A program made the position numbers and the translations under genes. Shown in pieces: positions 10,643 through 20,975 of a DNA stretch of 44,103 nucleotides. The stretch is taken from assembly GCA_001574975.1 (NCBI GenBank), contig KQ965864.1, positions 5,543 to 49,645 on the forward strand, given 5' to 3'. The stretch comes from Gonapodya prolifera JEL478 (lineage: Eukaryota; Monoblepharomycota; Monoblepharidomycetes; Monoblepharidales; Gonapodyaceae). The notes beneath the pieces are model-generated. The model saw only the letters and a list, made by a program, of their open reading frames with translations. It did no database searches and was not told where the DNA came from. Positions within the stretch are counted from its first letter, which is position 1, and the number at the start of each line of letters is the position of its first letter.

Positions 10643-10945
10643 GAGATCAACTCTGGCTCATCCATCTATGCACTTATTAGTCCCAATTTTATTTCAAAAT
10701 ACAAATTACCAACAGTCTCACTATCTAAACCTAAGCAAGTTAAACAAATAGATGATACATATATCAAAGGTGGCATTACTCACAGGGCTATGGCCTATAA
10801 GACTACCATTGCAGGCCACATCTGGGAACCTTCCATGTACTTTCTTGTCATGGATATTGGCAATAGAGATGTTTTCCTAGGTTTACCTTGGCTTCAAAAA
10901 TTTAATCCAATTACAAACTGGAAGACAGGAGAAATTTCTCCATGA
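10643..10945 (+). pseudogene. pro: Ty3/gypsy aspartic protease remnant with active-site Asp to Asn change
   Basis: This is the retropepsin-like region of the same element. The hallmark tail of gypsy proteases is clear ('DVFLGLPWLQKFNPITNWKT'), ending at TGA 10943-10945. Where the active-site D-S/T-G should be, the sequence reads 'EINSGSSIYALISPNF', with AAC (Asn) in place of Asp, so the enzyme would be inactive. There is also a gap with stops between this frame and Gag. Confidence 0.7.
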
Positions 10946-10985
10946 ATCTCTGCCAATGTGATACTGCAGGTTTCCAATCCTCCCA

Positions 10986-11444
10986 CATTACTAATGACTC
11001 AAATGTGCCATATTTGCATTGCAAAGCTGTTTTATATTCATCACCAGTCGGATCCTAATTCTGTGGTATGCTTTAGTGCAGTCAATTTTGGTGTACCAAG
11101 TCAAACCAGCCATGGACTTGGCAAGTTCTGGCAAATTTGGAATTGAGTAGGAGTCGTTTGGGATTGCTTTATTTTTTTTTCCAAAGGTCATGGCAGAGTC
11201 TTAGTTTATGTCCCTCATCTTTGAAAAAGATGCGGTGTGCAGTATCAGATTTGGAGTGGTGGAGAGTGCCCTTATTGAGACCATCTTTTAGGAGCTCTTG
11301 CAGTGCAACATCCTCTTTAGCATTAAGATTGTAGACTTTTCTTGCTTTAGGGAAGTGAAAACCTGCTTTGATATCAATTGGGAAGTCAAATTTTCCTCTC
11401 AGAGGAGGGAGGTCTAACATCAAAGACATCAGAAAATTCAGCAT
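10986..11444 (-). pseudogene. Reverse-transcriptase fingers/palm segment, inverted relative to Gag
   Basis: The minus strand encodes the start of a Ty3/gypsy reverse transcriptase in correct order: 'GKFDFPIDIKAG', 'NAKEDVALQELLKDGLNKGT', 'SKSDTAHRIFFKDEGHKLRL', then, in another frame, 'PNLPELAKSMAGLTWYTKID' and 'CTKAYHRIRI' (palm motif A region, catalytic Asp in 'YTKIDC'). Gag and protease are on the plus strand, so this segment is flipped. At least one frameshift breaks it. Confidence 0.8.
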
Positions 11445-11539
11445 AAACTGTGGGAATGTTTTCAGGCAATGGTGGACCCTTTTGGGGCATAGAAGGAGTT
11501 ATTTGGGCAACAGGGAGGTCTAACTTGGATTTATATGAT

Positions 11540-11760
11540 GAAATTACTGCAAAGCATCTACAGGTAAAAGTTTATCTTGATGATGCAGGCATAGCTACCA
11601 ATGGAACTCTAGAGGATCACATTGCATCAGTTAATAAAGGAAACCTTCAACTGAAAGTTTTGGTTTCAGGGGGAGTGTTGAGATTTGGTGTGAAGTTGTT
11701 ATCTAGGACTTTGCAGGGCGTTTGTGAGAGAACCAGAAGAGCTACAGAGACATAATTTGT
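11540..11760 (+). pseudogene. Reverse-transcriptase YxDD fragment and possible 3' end of the element
   Basis: Plus-strand 'HLQVKVYLDDAGIATNGTLE' followed by 'DHIASVN' is the YLDD catalytic box region of a gypsy reverse transcriptase. It is back in the same orientation as Gag. RNase H and integrase are absent. At 11669-11678 the purine run GGGGGAGTGT followed by TGAGAT looks like a polypurine tract joined to the start of an LTR. I could not pair it with a convincing 5' LTR. Confidence 0.6.
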
Positions 11761-12690
11761 ATCACTGGAAGCGCTTTGAAAAGTACTATAAGAATGCAAG
11801 AGACGGCATGTTGCTATCGTTATTGGTTGATGGGTAATTTAGGATTATGTGTTGGAGCGACGTAGAGTTACATTGTGCAAGGTTCGGGCGGAAGTTTAGC
11901 CGGCAGTTGCTTTCATCCATCGAAATAAACGACCATCACGCTCAATATCCACCTCTGTTCAAAGGAGTCAAACAATGCACTTTTGCAGTACAATGTGTTG
12001 GTTGGCTTCCAGGCGTTCCTGTGTCAAAGCTACAATATTTTCCTGTTCTCAGTCTCGGAGTGCCAAGGTGAGAAGCCTCACCAATATACGTGCAACAAAG
12101 GCTTGCGACCACACTCTAAAATCTCCAGAGCCTTGAATTTCAATATGGATGTGTCTGCAATGCTTTTTGTGCAGTAGATGTGAGTTGGTGCATCATGACA
12201 ATGGGACTTGCTTTCAACACCGACACTGCTTTCAAAATAAAGCGGATTTTTTGGCGAAGCGAACACGAATAGACAAACTATCCAATCGAACATCAAAAAT
12301 CATATTCAACTACGTGCGAAGCGGCTAGCAAAGTGCTATCCGCTCAGGTCGGAGCGAATACGGATCCCGCTATCATTCTCGCCTTATCCGCCTCGTCCCA
12401 ACACTCTTCTGGACCACACCCACACATCAACAAGAGCTACACTGCCACCCTGCCGCCCTTTGAACGTGTGCACTCAGGCAATGCTTTGCACTGTCTCCTT
12501 CACGAGAATTGGAACTTGAACCTACGCCCCGCCCGCACCCCACGCAAAATTCAACATTGACACAAATCGACGAGAGAGCAGCGCTCTGCAGCATCTCTAT
12601 TCTGGCACACAAGTCTGTACAGTATGAAGCAAAGTCTATAAATGGGGCCGTGTGTTGGGGGGCTGGGATGTGGGCGTCAGTGGGGACCGC
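11761..12690. other. Intergenic, no supported gene
   Basis: Only short, unrelated frames are visible. The stretch separates the retroelement remnant from the 3' end of the cytochrome c gene and contains no repeat or RNA gene that I recognise. Confidence 0.5.
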
Positions 12691-12694
12691 GTGT

Positions 12695-13906
12695 TTACGA
12701 GTTTTCTGTGGGAGAGGGGGTGAAGTGAGAAGGTGGGGCATAAGAAAGCGGGAGGAGAGGACAAAGTACCTTTCAGGTACGCGATGACATCTGCGAGTAT
12801 TGACAAGCGAGATGACGTGTTGGGTGAGGGTGGTGAAACACCGTGAAGAAGGAAGGGGGAAGAGGGAACAAGGCGGCGAGGTTTGTGATGGACGATGTCG
12901 ATGAGATGTGACGAAAAAGGTGGGAGTGATGAGTTCAAAACGATAAACAACGAAAGAAAGGAAAACGCTGGTCCGAGTGCGGTCCAACGCGATCCGACGA
13001 GTGTCGTGCGATTCCCATCCCTCAACGTTGGTCTCGGCACGACCAACCCCGCTTGCCGACCTCCCTTCAATCCAATCCATCCATTGTCTGTCGTCTATGG
13101 TTACTTTATCCGGCCCAAACCCGCTCCCGCAAACCCCAACCCCCAACCCCCAAAGAAACGCACCCTTCCGGTCCTTCTCCTTCTTGAACCCAGCAAACAC
13201 CATCTTGGTCCCCGGGATGTACTTCTTTGGGTCCAGGAGGTAGTCAAACAGGGTGTCCTCGTTCCAGGACACGGCGCGGTTCTTGTTGGCGTCCGTGTAG
13301 GCGAACCCGGGGACTTTGCCCGACGTGCGGCCCACGATGCCGTGCAGGTTGGGACCGACTTTGTTGGCGCCGCCCTGTGGTGCCGTACCGAGGAGAGTAA
13401 GGGGAGGGAAAGAGGAGAAACGAATACCCGGAGGAAACGAGAATGATGCCGATGAGGAAGGAGAGAGAAGGAGAGAGAGAAGGAGAGAGAGAAGGAGAGA
13501 GAGAAGGAGAGAGAGAAGGCGAGAATGAAGAAGAGAAAATAGGTAATAGAGAATCGGAAGGGGAAAGGAGGAACGTCCATGACAAGACCGAAATCCGAAC
13601 GTCGAGCATCATAGGCAAAGGGAGAGGCGCAGACGACAGAGCATGAAGAAAGGTCAAGGCAGAAACAGCAAAAGGAAGAATCAACCTCAGCGATGCCGCG
13701 TCGACGCTCAACGAGAAGGACTCACGGCCTCGATAGTGTGGCACTGGGCACAGCGGGTCTTGAACAGCTTGGCTCCGTTTGCGGCGTCACCTTCGGAAGT
13801 CGGTAGCGACACGAGTAAGGAGAGGAGTAGGAGTCAGAGTGGGAGAGGTTAGGTGTTAAGTGTGAGTGGAAGCCGTTGGTACCACTGATGAGACGTACGT
13901 ACCCAT
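12695..13906 (-). CDS. CYC1: Cytochrome c (mitochondrial electron carrier)
   Basis: Soluble haem protein of the mitochondrial intermembrane space that carries electrons from complex III to cytochrome oxidase. Exons on the minus strand are 13906-13903, 13790-13726, 13374-13164, 12790-12770 and 12705-12695, giving 103 residues, the normal family length. Visible landmarks are the start '[20 protein letters not shown]' with haem-binding CAQCH, '[16 protein letters not shown]', the aromatic-rich '[20 protein letters not shown]', the axial Met in '[12 protein letters not shown]', and the C-terminal helix 'DVIAYLKENS'. All splice phases agree. The first coding exon is only 4 nt (ATGG), and exons 4 and 5 are 21 and 11 nt. 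Introns 2 and 3 are long for this window (351 and 373 nt). Intron 2 holds a purine/pyrimidine repeat at 13443-13530. An N at 13933 lies just upstream of the start. Confidence 0.93.
13443..13530. repeat. Polypurine tandem repeat (GAGAGAGAAG-type) inside cytochrome c intron 2
   Basis: Repeated GAAGGAGAGAGA units on the plus strand give a long pyrimidine tract on the sense strand of the cytochrome c pre-mRNA. It lies within the intron between the CAQCH exon and the 'GGANKVGPN' exon. Confidence 0.85.
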
Positions 13907-14517
13907 TGCTGAAGCTGGATGGAAGAGGGGGGNGGGGGGGAAGATGGTGAGTCGGAATCAAACGAGAGTAGAAGGAGAAACGGGCGATGTGACTTCCAGG
14001 TGTCCATGTGGGTTCGTCATTGATGTGTCAACGAGTCATGTCAACGACACGTCTGCTTCCACGCCCGCACACACTCCGACACAACACTCGTCCAGCATCT
14101 CCACATCCGGTTCGTCGCTCCTCTGTCGTACTGCCATCGCCATCGCCGCGCGTCCGTCGACGCTCACCTTACCGATGAAAGATTGAAAAGTGTGGTGGAT
14201 GGAGAAATGTGCGGAAAAAATGAGCTGGAGTCATGTGTGGCGCAGTCACGGGTCGGGAAGAGTCGGAAAACGTGGCCGAGTGGTATTTTAGTGGTACAAC
14301 GGAGAGGAATTGAAGAGGGAGAATATATGTTGTTTTGAGGAGAGGGAGAGGGTGTGGACTCGTGTGCGGTTGGCGGGTTGAATGATTGGGTTGGAGAATG
14401 GCAATAAACACACACACCCCTTCCTCCAAATAAAACGAAAGAGAAACGAAGCAAAGCAAGACAGCGCAAACGGATTTATCGTTATGATTGCAGACTGAGG
14501 ATGCGACCGCAGCATCG
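13907..14517. other. Divergent intergenic region between cytochrome c and the Tls1-family gene
   Basis: The two starts face away from each other (13906 minus, 14518 plus), so these 611 bp should carry both promoters. No individual regulatory site was identified with confidence. A 336-aa minus-strand frame that overlaps the region is rejected as an artefact. Confidence 0.5.
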
Positions 14518-16743
14518 ATGGCTCCACACCCACAGCGAGTGTACAGAAAGCACAGGACGAGCGAGGACGACGACGATGGCGGCGCGGAGGGCGAGAGTGC
14601 GGGTGCAGACGGTGCGTGTGTTGGAGGAGTGGAGGGAGGGTGAGAGTGCAGCTGACCATGAGAGAATGAGACAGCAGACATTGTCAGGGACGCGCTGCAT
14701 CTGCGCAAGCTGCGACGAAAATTTGGCGGACTCGACGCGCACGTTCTCAACGCGGGTGATCCCGTCGCACTCGAGACTGAGCAGAAGGAGGAGGCGGACA
14801 AGTGGGTGGTGGATGTATGGAGGAGTGAGCGGAGAGAGTGGACACTGACGGTGCCGTGACCGACCCCACAGGCAGGCAGATGCGGGGACAATAGGCGCGT
14901 TTTCAAAGAGTACAGCGCAGACGGTAATGGATCCCACAAAGCACATGTGAGTGGTCGGTCAATCCTGTTTGTGGGGGAAGTAGGAAGGAGGGAGGGGATG
15001 TGATGGAACCAAGTGAAAGCGTGGAGGGATAAGTGGGCTGAGATGGCGACGAGTGGAGATGGATGGCGCGGCGACAACAAGACCAGGACTCTGACGCAAC
15101 TTGGGACTCTGAGGCAACGCCAATCACTTGCATCGTCTTCACTCATTGACTTGCGCGTGAGGTCTCGCTGAGTCACCAAGCCACGATCGATGGGTGACCA
15201 TGGAATCTTGTCGGAGGGCGCAGGCGCGGATGTGGTGGAAGGCTACAAGGTCCAAGGTTGGAGAAGGAGGTGTGGAGCAAGGAGTGTGCAGGGGGACATG
15301 CAGACCGTTTTCGACCTCGCTTGTTGCGTCTGTGTGTCGGCGTGTCGGTGGGAAGGGTTAGCGAGCGCGAAGAGGACCGGTGGGCACCACCTGCGGTGGA
15401 GGATAGAGGGTGGGAAGCAGGAAGTTAGAAGCACCGGGTATTTTGTGCTCCGGTTAAGTCGGTGTTTGTGGTGGACCCAAGGTGGGCTGCAGGGATGCCT
15501 TGCGGTTTGAAGGGCGGAAAGCTGTTCATCGCCGCGCCGTCCAAGTCCTGTGTCTGTTATGTCGGTGGCACCTGCGGTGGAGGATGGAGGGTACGAAGCG
15601 GGAAGCGTCAGACGCCGAGTTTTTTTGCTCCGGTTATTTCCACTCCACTCATCACTCATGCCTACTTTTCTATCATGACACCACAACCCCGCACTCCCAC
15701 CACCTTCACCCCAAACCACGCACACACACACAGGCAAAAATACATCGAATCTCAACTCAAACAGCGCCAGTCCTCTGCCGACCCTGACTCCACCAAGCCC
15801 GACACTTTGGCGGGCGGTGATACTGGAGCGGGAGGTGGAGAGGGTGACGGAGCGGGAGTGCCGGATCCGAATGAGCTGTTGTATCAGATTCCGGACCACC
15901 TCAAGGTGAGCGTGCTCCTCCTTCCCCTGCTGTTGTACGCATTTCCTCTTGAGGGGTCGACGGGCCTGGTCGTCGTTTGCGGGCTGTCGTGCAGTGCAAA
16001 GTCAGTACTCATACGGCGCCCCTCCACGTGTAAAGATTACGTCCAAACCGGTGCAAGAAGGAAACGTAACCCTCTCGACAACCATGCTGACGGCCATTCC
16101 CGAGATCGACCTCGGGATCGAGTAAGTCTCTCTCGCGAGTGCGGCATGTGGGGTGTGAGCTCCACCGAGAAGAATGCTGACCTTGGGTGATTCAACAGTG
16201 CCAAACTGAAGAACATCGAAGCGACAGAAAAGGCTAAGAAGAAGTTGAAGGAAGATAAGGGCAAGGGTGCCAATCCGGTTCGTCTCCCGTTTTTTCTTTC
16301 TTCTTTGCGGTGCTTGTGGTCTCATCTTCCCGATGATGGAATGTTGTTGGTCGGGTTCACCTCTGGCTTGCCATGTCCACGCACTCGCCTCGCACCCGCG
16401 CAACCACTTCGCCCCGCACTCGCGTTGGATGGATAACAGGAAGCGTTCGTAGGATCTTCGGAGGCAGCCGCGGATCGATGTACGTTGTCGCTTCCGCCTG
16501 TCTCCCTCTCTTCCCAACTCCTGACTCACCAACTTTCACCCTTTCCCACTCCACCTCTCAGTCCTCCGCCAAACCCACCCCTCGCACCACACCGCCACCT
16601 CCGCCTCACCGTTCCACCCAGACCCCGACTCCGCGGCTGCTCTGGACCGCCGCCGCCGGGAGGCGAGGGAACGGAGGGAGGGCGTGGCGACGGATGAGGT
16701 TGTTATGGAGAGGTTCAAAAAGCGGAGGGGAGGGAGGCGGTAA
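14518..16743 (+). CDS. tls1: Tls1 / C9orf78 (HCA59) family spliceosome-associated protein
   Basis: Members of this family are nuclear, intrinsically disordered spliceosome-associated proteins; in fission yeast Tls1 affects splicing of telomere-protein transcripts. Eight exons fit in phase: 14518-14639, 14688-14824, 14880-14946, 15734-15905, 16006-16121, 16199-16277, 16440-16479 and 16562-16743, giving 304 residues. Landmarks in order are: an acidic N-terminus after 'VYRKHRTSEDDDD', 'LHLRKLRRKFGG', 'DPTKHMQKYIESQLKQRQ', 'NELLYQIPDHLK', the family signature 'TLSTTMLTAIPEIDLGID', 'AKLKNIEATEKAKKKLKE', and the C-terminal 'TDEVVMERFKKRRGGRR'. Intron 3 is 787 nt, about ten times the local norm, and contains an internal direct duplication. 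The splice donor after exon 6 (GTTCGT) is weak but keeps the phase. Confidence 0.85.
15381..15645 (+). repeat. Imperfect ~75-bp direct duplication inside a Tls1-family intron
   Basis: The block at about 15387-15455 (CACCTGCGGTGGAGGAT...GGGAAGC...TTTTGTGCTCCGGTTA) reappears at about 15569-15638 with the same order of words (CACCTGCGGTGGAGGATGG...GGGAAGCG...TTTTTTTGCTCCGGTTA). The spacing is about 182 bp. It lies within intron 3 and may explain why that intron is long. Confidence 0.75.
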
Positions 16744-17341
16744 TGAAGTGGATGGGGAATGGGTGCGGCGTGCGGTTGTTGGTTGCGTTTTGGTGCGGTG
16801 GTGACAGCTGAAAGGGAGGTCGGAGGTGCGAACTGGGGAACCTGCCGGAATGGGGGGACGCCGAAGAGGATGGAGGCGCTCGGCCGATTTACCCTGTCTG
16901 TACTATCACACACGCCGCACAATACACGATGGCGGTCTGTCATCCAATCGACCTCCACTTCTACATTTCAATCACAATAATGAGCTGTACATCAACGCTC
17001 CGGTCCTGTGTTAGCGTCAACGCTTTGTGACGCTTTATTTGTGCTATGAGTGTCGGTCTTGACCACGAAGCATGTTTTAGAGTCAGACGCGTTGCCAATG
17101 TCAAGCGGTGCTGGTGATCCGGGCGGCAATTCTCGAAACAACGGCTTCCATCACAGTTCTGTGATTTCAGACTAAAAGAATATGCACCAATCGCGTTCTT
17201 TAACCTCCGCAGTTTACTCCGTAATGAGATCGTACATATAAGCGATTTGAAAGGAGCCCGGTGACAAGTTAAAATGCCGAAAGGAGACGAAGCCTGAGTG
17301 GGGGACCCGTGGCTGTTTGTTGATTTCAGTTTCAGTTCGCC
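16744..17341. other. Intergenic, probable 3' end of the Tls1-family gene and promoter of the kinase fusion
   Basis: No gene is supported. A 267-aa minus-strand frame (16961-17764) overlaps it and the first kinase exon antisense. It has no splice or homology support and is rejected. Confidence 0.5.
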
Positions 17342-20300
17342 ATGTCCACGGCCATCCAAGAAGCGCGCATACCCGAGTTCTGGGAAGTTGAATGGAAGGA
17401 CGTTCGATGGACAGAAGAAATCCTCGGCAGCGGAGGGTACGGGTCCGTGTTTCGCGGGACGTGGCGAGGGATCGACGTTGCGCTCAAACGCGTGCTCCTG
17501 GGCCACGTGGGACCTCGCGCGAAGAGAGCATCGCGTCAAAGAGGGACAGATGGGGTCGCTGTCGCGGCCGAATCGCAGGAACTGGAGGACGTGACGATGT
17601 TGCATCCTGGAACAGCCGGCGACACTACCACGGGGGACGTTGACACGACGATCGAAGATTGCACGGTGTTCATTCCGGCATATCGCCTCTTGGGACAAAC
17701 TTCGTTGACATATTTGACTGCAAGGGGTCAGAAAATGGATGATGAATACACCCGAAAGGTACATTGAAAGCGTTGATCCGTGATACCTTTTGGCCTTAAA
17801 TTAAATTCGGCGCGTAAATGCCACGAAGGATTTTGACAGAGAAGCCTTTGTATGGTACAACATGACCTCTCCCTTCGTCCTGCCTCTCTTTGGTGTCGGC
17901 TCGGACGTGAATGGTCAACCCTTCTTCATCTCCCCCATAATGCCCTACGGTAACGTCAAGGAGTATTGTTTGTCCATCGAAAATAGCAATGGCTATCACT
18001 TGGAAGTCATAGGACTGGTGAGAACCTTGTGACGGGTTGAGAGCTACCTTAAATTTCAACGTTGCTACGACAGCTTTATGACATTGCCAGAGGGATGGCG
18101 TATCTACACGACGTTGTTAGTGTTATCCACACTGATCTTAAGCCGGGAAACGTTCTTGTTTCTGCTGAAAAACGGGGCAAGATCACGGACTTTGGCTTCT
18201 CCAAGATTTCGAGTGCCGAAGAAAATGTCGTACTTCCTGGATCGCGAAAGTATCTTCCACCAGAACGACTTGGCCATGCACTCCAAATTCCTGGGGCGAC
18301 AAGCACCGTGTCTGGCGCGTGTGACGTTTATGCTTTTGGAGTAATGATTTTCGAGGTGAGAAATGATTCCTAAAGCAGATTGACGCCTCAATCTTCTGAA
18401 TCACTTCGAACATCTTCTGAAGCTCTGGACGCTGACAGCACCATTTGAAGATGAAGACGAGCTTCGAGAGGCCTATCAAGGAGTCCGTCCAGCCGTACCG
18501 ACAACAATGCCTGAAAACCTTGCCACCGTGATGCAACAATGTTGGGACAAGAATCCTAAAGCGCGCCCAATCTTCGGTAATATTGTCACCAGTTTGGAAC
18601 GATTTTGGTAAGTGGAAGTGATGCATTTAACTACTTTGAAATGACGAAAGTTCGGACTATTTCTGAATCCTCACAATCACAAAAGGCCCAATCTTTCTTC
18701 TCTTCGTCCTGTCCCCGATAACAAATCCCTCCTCAACACGCCAACAATGCCCTCGGTGAATGCTGAAGATGTTTTTCAGCAAGCCCAGATCTTTCGCGAT
18801 TCTGGAGACCTCAACCAGGCAATTCGGTGGTACAAGCTTGCCGCTGAGCTTGGACACGTTGACGCGCAGTTTGAATGTGGTGAATGGTGCAAAATTGGAA
18901 TGGGTCTCCATTATCGCGATCCCGACCTTGCCACCCACCTATATCAAAAGGCTGCTGAGAACAATCACGCCGCTGCCTTGTGCGCTTTGGGCGATTTTTA
19001 TATTCATGGCATTGGTTCTTGTAAAGTGGATGTCTCGCATGGCATTGCACTCTACCAGAAAGCTGCTGAACTCAACCATCCAATTGCTCAGACTCGGCTT
19101 GGGGTAATACTCCAAGATTTGGGAAATCGCGAGGGCTCGTTTCAGTGGCTAGTTAAAGCTGCAGAGCAGAACTCTCGTCTGGCGCAATCCCGACTGGCAG
19201 GAAGCTTCTTTTTTGGTCTTGGAGCAGGAAGAAACCAATTTAAGGCAGCCGAGTGGTGGGAAAAGGCAGCGATGCAGGGCGATGCGTTTGCTCAGTACAA
19301 CCTGGGCCTTTGTCTCCAGAACGGATGGGGTTTAAATTGCAACCAGCGGGCCGGTATAGAGTGGTGCAAGAAGGCCGCAAACCAGGGGAATAGTGGTGCT
19401 CAACATAATCTTGGAGTGTCATACTTCAACGGATCAGGTACTTCAAAAGACCTTGAATTGGCAGCACGCTACTTTGAGAAAGCCGCGCGTCAGGGAAATT
19501 CTTTGTCGCAATTCAGCCTTGGCTTGTGCTACATGAATGGGTGGGGAGTAGACAAAGATGTGGATCTTGCGCTGGACTGGTATTACAAAGCAAGCAGACA
19601 GGGAAACTCATCTGCTGAGAATAGTCTCGGCTTGTGCTTTATCAATGGGTGGGGTGTCTCCAAAGACTTTCAGCATGCATTCAAGCTGTTTGAATCATCA
19701 GCTTCTAAAGGTGATGCTGATGGCCAGACAAATCTTGGCATTTGCTACCAGAATGGATGGGGTGTAGAACGGGCTATTGACCAAGCAGTGAAATGGTTCT
19801 CTGATGCCGCAAACAAGGGAAATACAATTGCTCAAAGGAGTATTGGGATGTGCTATCAATATGGCTGGGGTGTGAAAATGAATCTGGAGCTGGCGGTGGA
19901 GTGGTACATTATAGCAGCTCATGCGGGGGATGGTATGGCGGAATATAACTTGGGAACATGCTACAAGAATGGATGGGGGGTGGAGAAGAGCATACCGCAG
20001 GCGATCCAATGGTATGCAAGAGCAGCTGAACAGGGCAATGAAGATGCAAAAGATGATCTGCACATTTTAAGTCATCCTAACGCAGTTTATGCACCGACAC
20101 GGGAAATGGTTGCAGTTGGAGAGCCAAGAGTTTTCTTTGGCGATGGTGCAATCGCAAACCCAGTTGCTTCTCCAAGTGCACCCCCACCATATTCCCAAAA
20201 CGTCCCACCGTCACGATCTTTGGAATCTCACGCATCTACTGCTGCACAAGTTTTGACGGATATAACACGTATGAGGGACTTGATTACCACTGCACCTGCA

Positions 20301-20471
20301 ATGCCAACTCCAACCGTAGCTCCGTCAAACACCACTGAGTGCTCCAACTGTCATACCACTCGATCCCTGTTTTGGCATCGAGGGGGGAATGGTTGCCTTT
20401 GCGAACTTTGTGGCTTGTACTTGAAGATCACAGGAGTCATGCGGCCATTAAAGTCTGCACCACGCAGATGA
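17342..20471 (+). CDS. TKL-type protein kinase fused to ~12 Sel1 repeats and a C-terminal GATA-type zinc finger
   Basis: Exons 17342-17758, 17829-18017, 18074-18355, 18423-18607 and 18686-20471 fit in phase, giving 952 residues. The kinase (about residues 20-350) has the Gly loop 'GSGGYGSVFRG', the Lys in 'DVALKRV', the catalytic loop 'VIHTDLKPGNVLV' (HTD instead of HRD), 'TDFGFSK', 'PPERL' and 'CWDKNPKARP', so it looks active. A ~75-residue insert separates the Lys from the alpha-C region ('DFDREAFVWYN'). About residues 370-800 form roughly 12 Sel1 repeats (consensus near 'AAEQGNAQYNLGLCYQNGWG'), a solenoid that binds partners. A Pro/Ser-rich linker with a PPPY motif follows. The end is C-x2-C-x16-C-x2-C plus 'GLYLKITGVMRPL', a GATA-type finger. 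Splicing of 18608-18685 gives a continuous frame from kinase to Sel1. The alternative is two genes, with a second start at ATG 18747. Confidence 0.8.
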
Positions 20472-20975
20472 GGTCCCGACAGACACCAAATATGTACGTC
20501 ACGCAACGAACCATGCCAAACAGCGAACTTTTGGAAATTTCACCTTAGATGTCGTCTCTACAGTTACGTTTCGCCGGTGATCGGGACTGTTGACAAAGAA
20601 CAGTATTTTGTTATTTTCAAAATATGTGGTGTCGACTGTCATTTAAGAAATACCGTTCATACCACAACTATTCCCCAAGAAAAGATTCATTTCATGTCTT
20701 TCCGTGCTCTGTCACCTCCCGATCCCCAGCCTGGCGCCGAAAGCACTCGTCCTCACAACCAAGCGAGAGTGGCCGAGAGGGATAAAAAAAGAAACAATGG
20801 CGCGAGTACCAGAGCCGCGCAAAATATTAGACCAAATACGATGCAGTGTAAGTCGGTACAATACAAAACGTCGCGCTGCCTTCTCTCTTCCCGCTTCCGT
20901 CCTCTCCATATTTCCCAACCTGCCACGTCCCGCCCCCTTCCTCCTTACCCGGCCCCCCGCCAACCCGCAAAGCCC
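20472..20975. other. Convergent intergenic region
   Basis: This lies between the stop of the kinase-Sel1 gene (plus) and the stop of the Rav2/Rogdi gene (minus). Only short frames are present. It probably holds the two 3' untranslated regions. Confidence 0.5.

Noticed and set aside
12427-13335. 302-aa continuous minus-strand frame as one cytochrome c exon
   Set aside because: After KDRK the protein diverges completely from cytochrome c. Splicing 13163-12791 and 12769-12706 restores the family C-terminus and normal length.
14169-15179. 336-aa minus-strand open frame
   Set aside because: It overlaps exons of the Tls1-family gene whose plus-strand motifs and phases are convincing. The composition is low-complexity Ser/Pro/Leu from a GC-biased shadow.
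16961-17764. 267-aa minus-strand open frame
   Set aside because: It lies antisense to the first kinase exon, which has a conserved glycine loop and Lys on the plus strand. It shows no recognisable domain and no splice signals.
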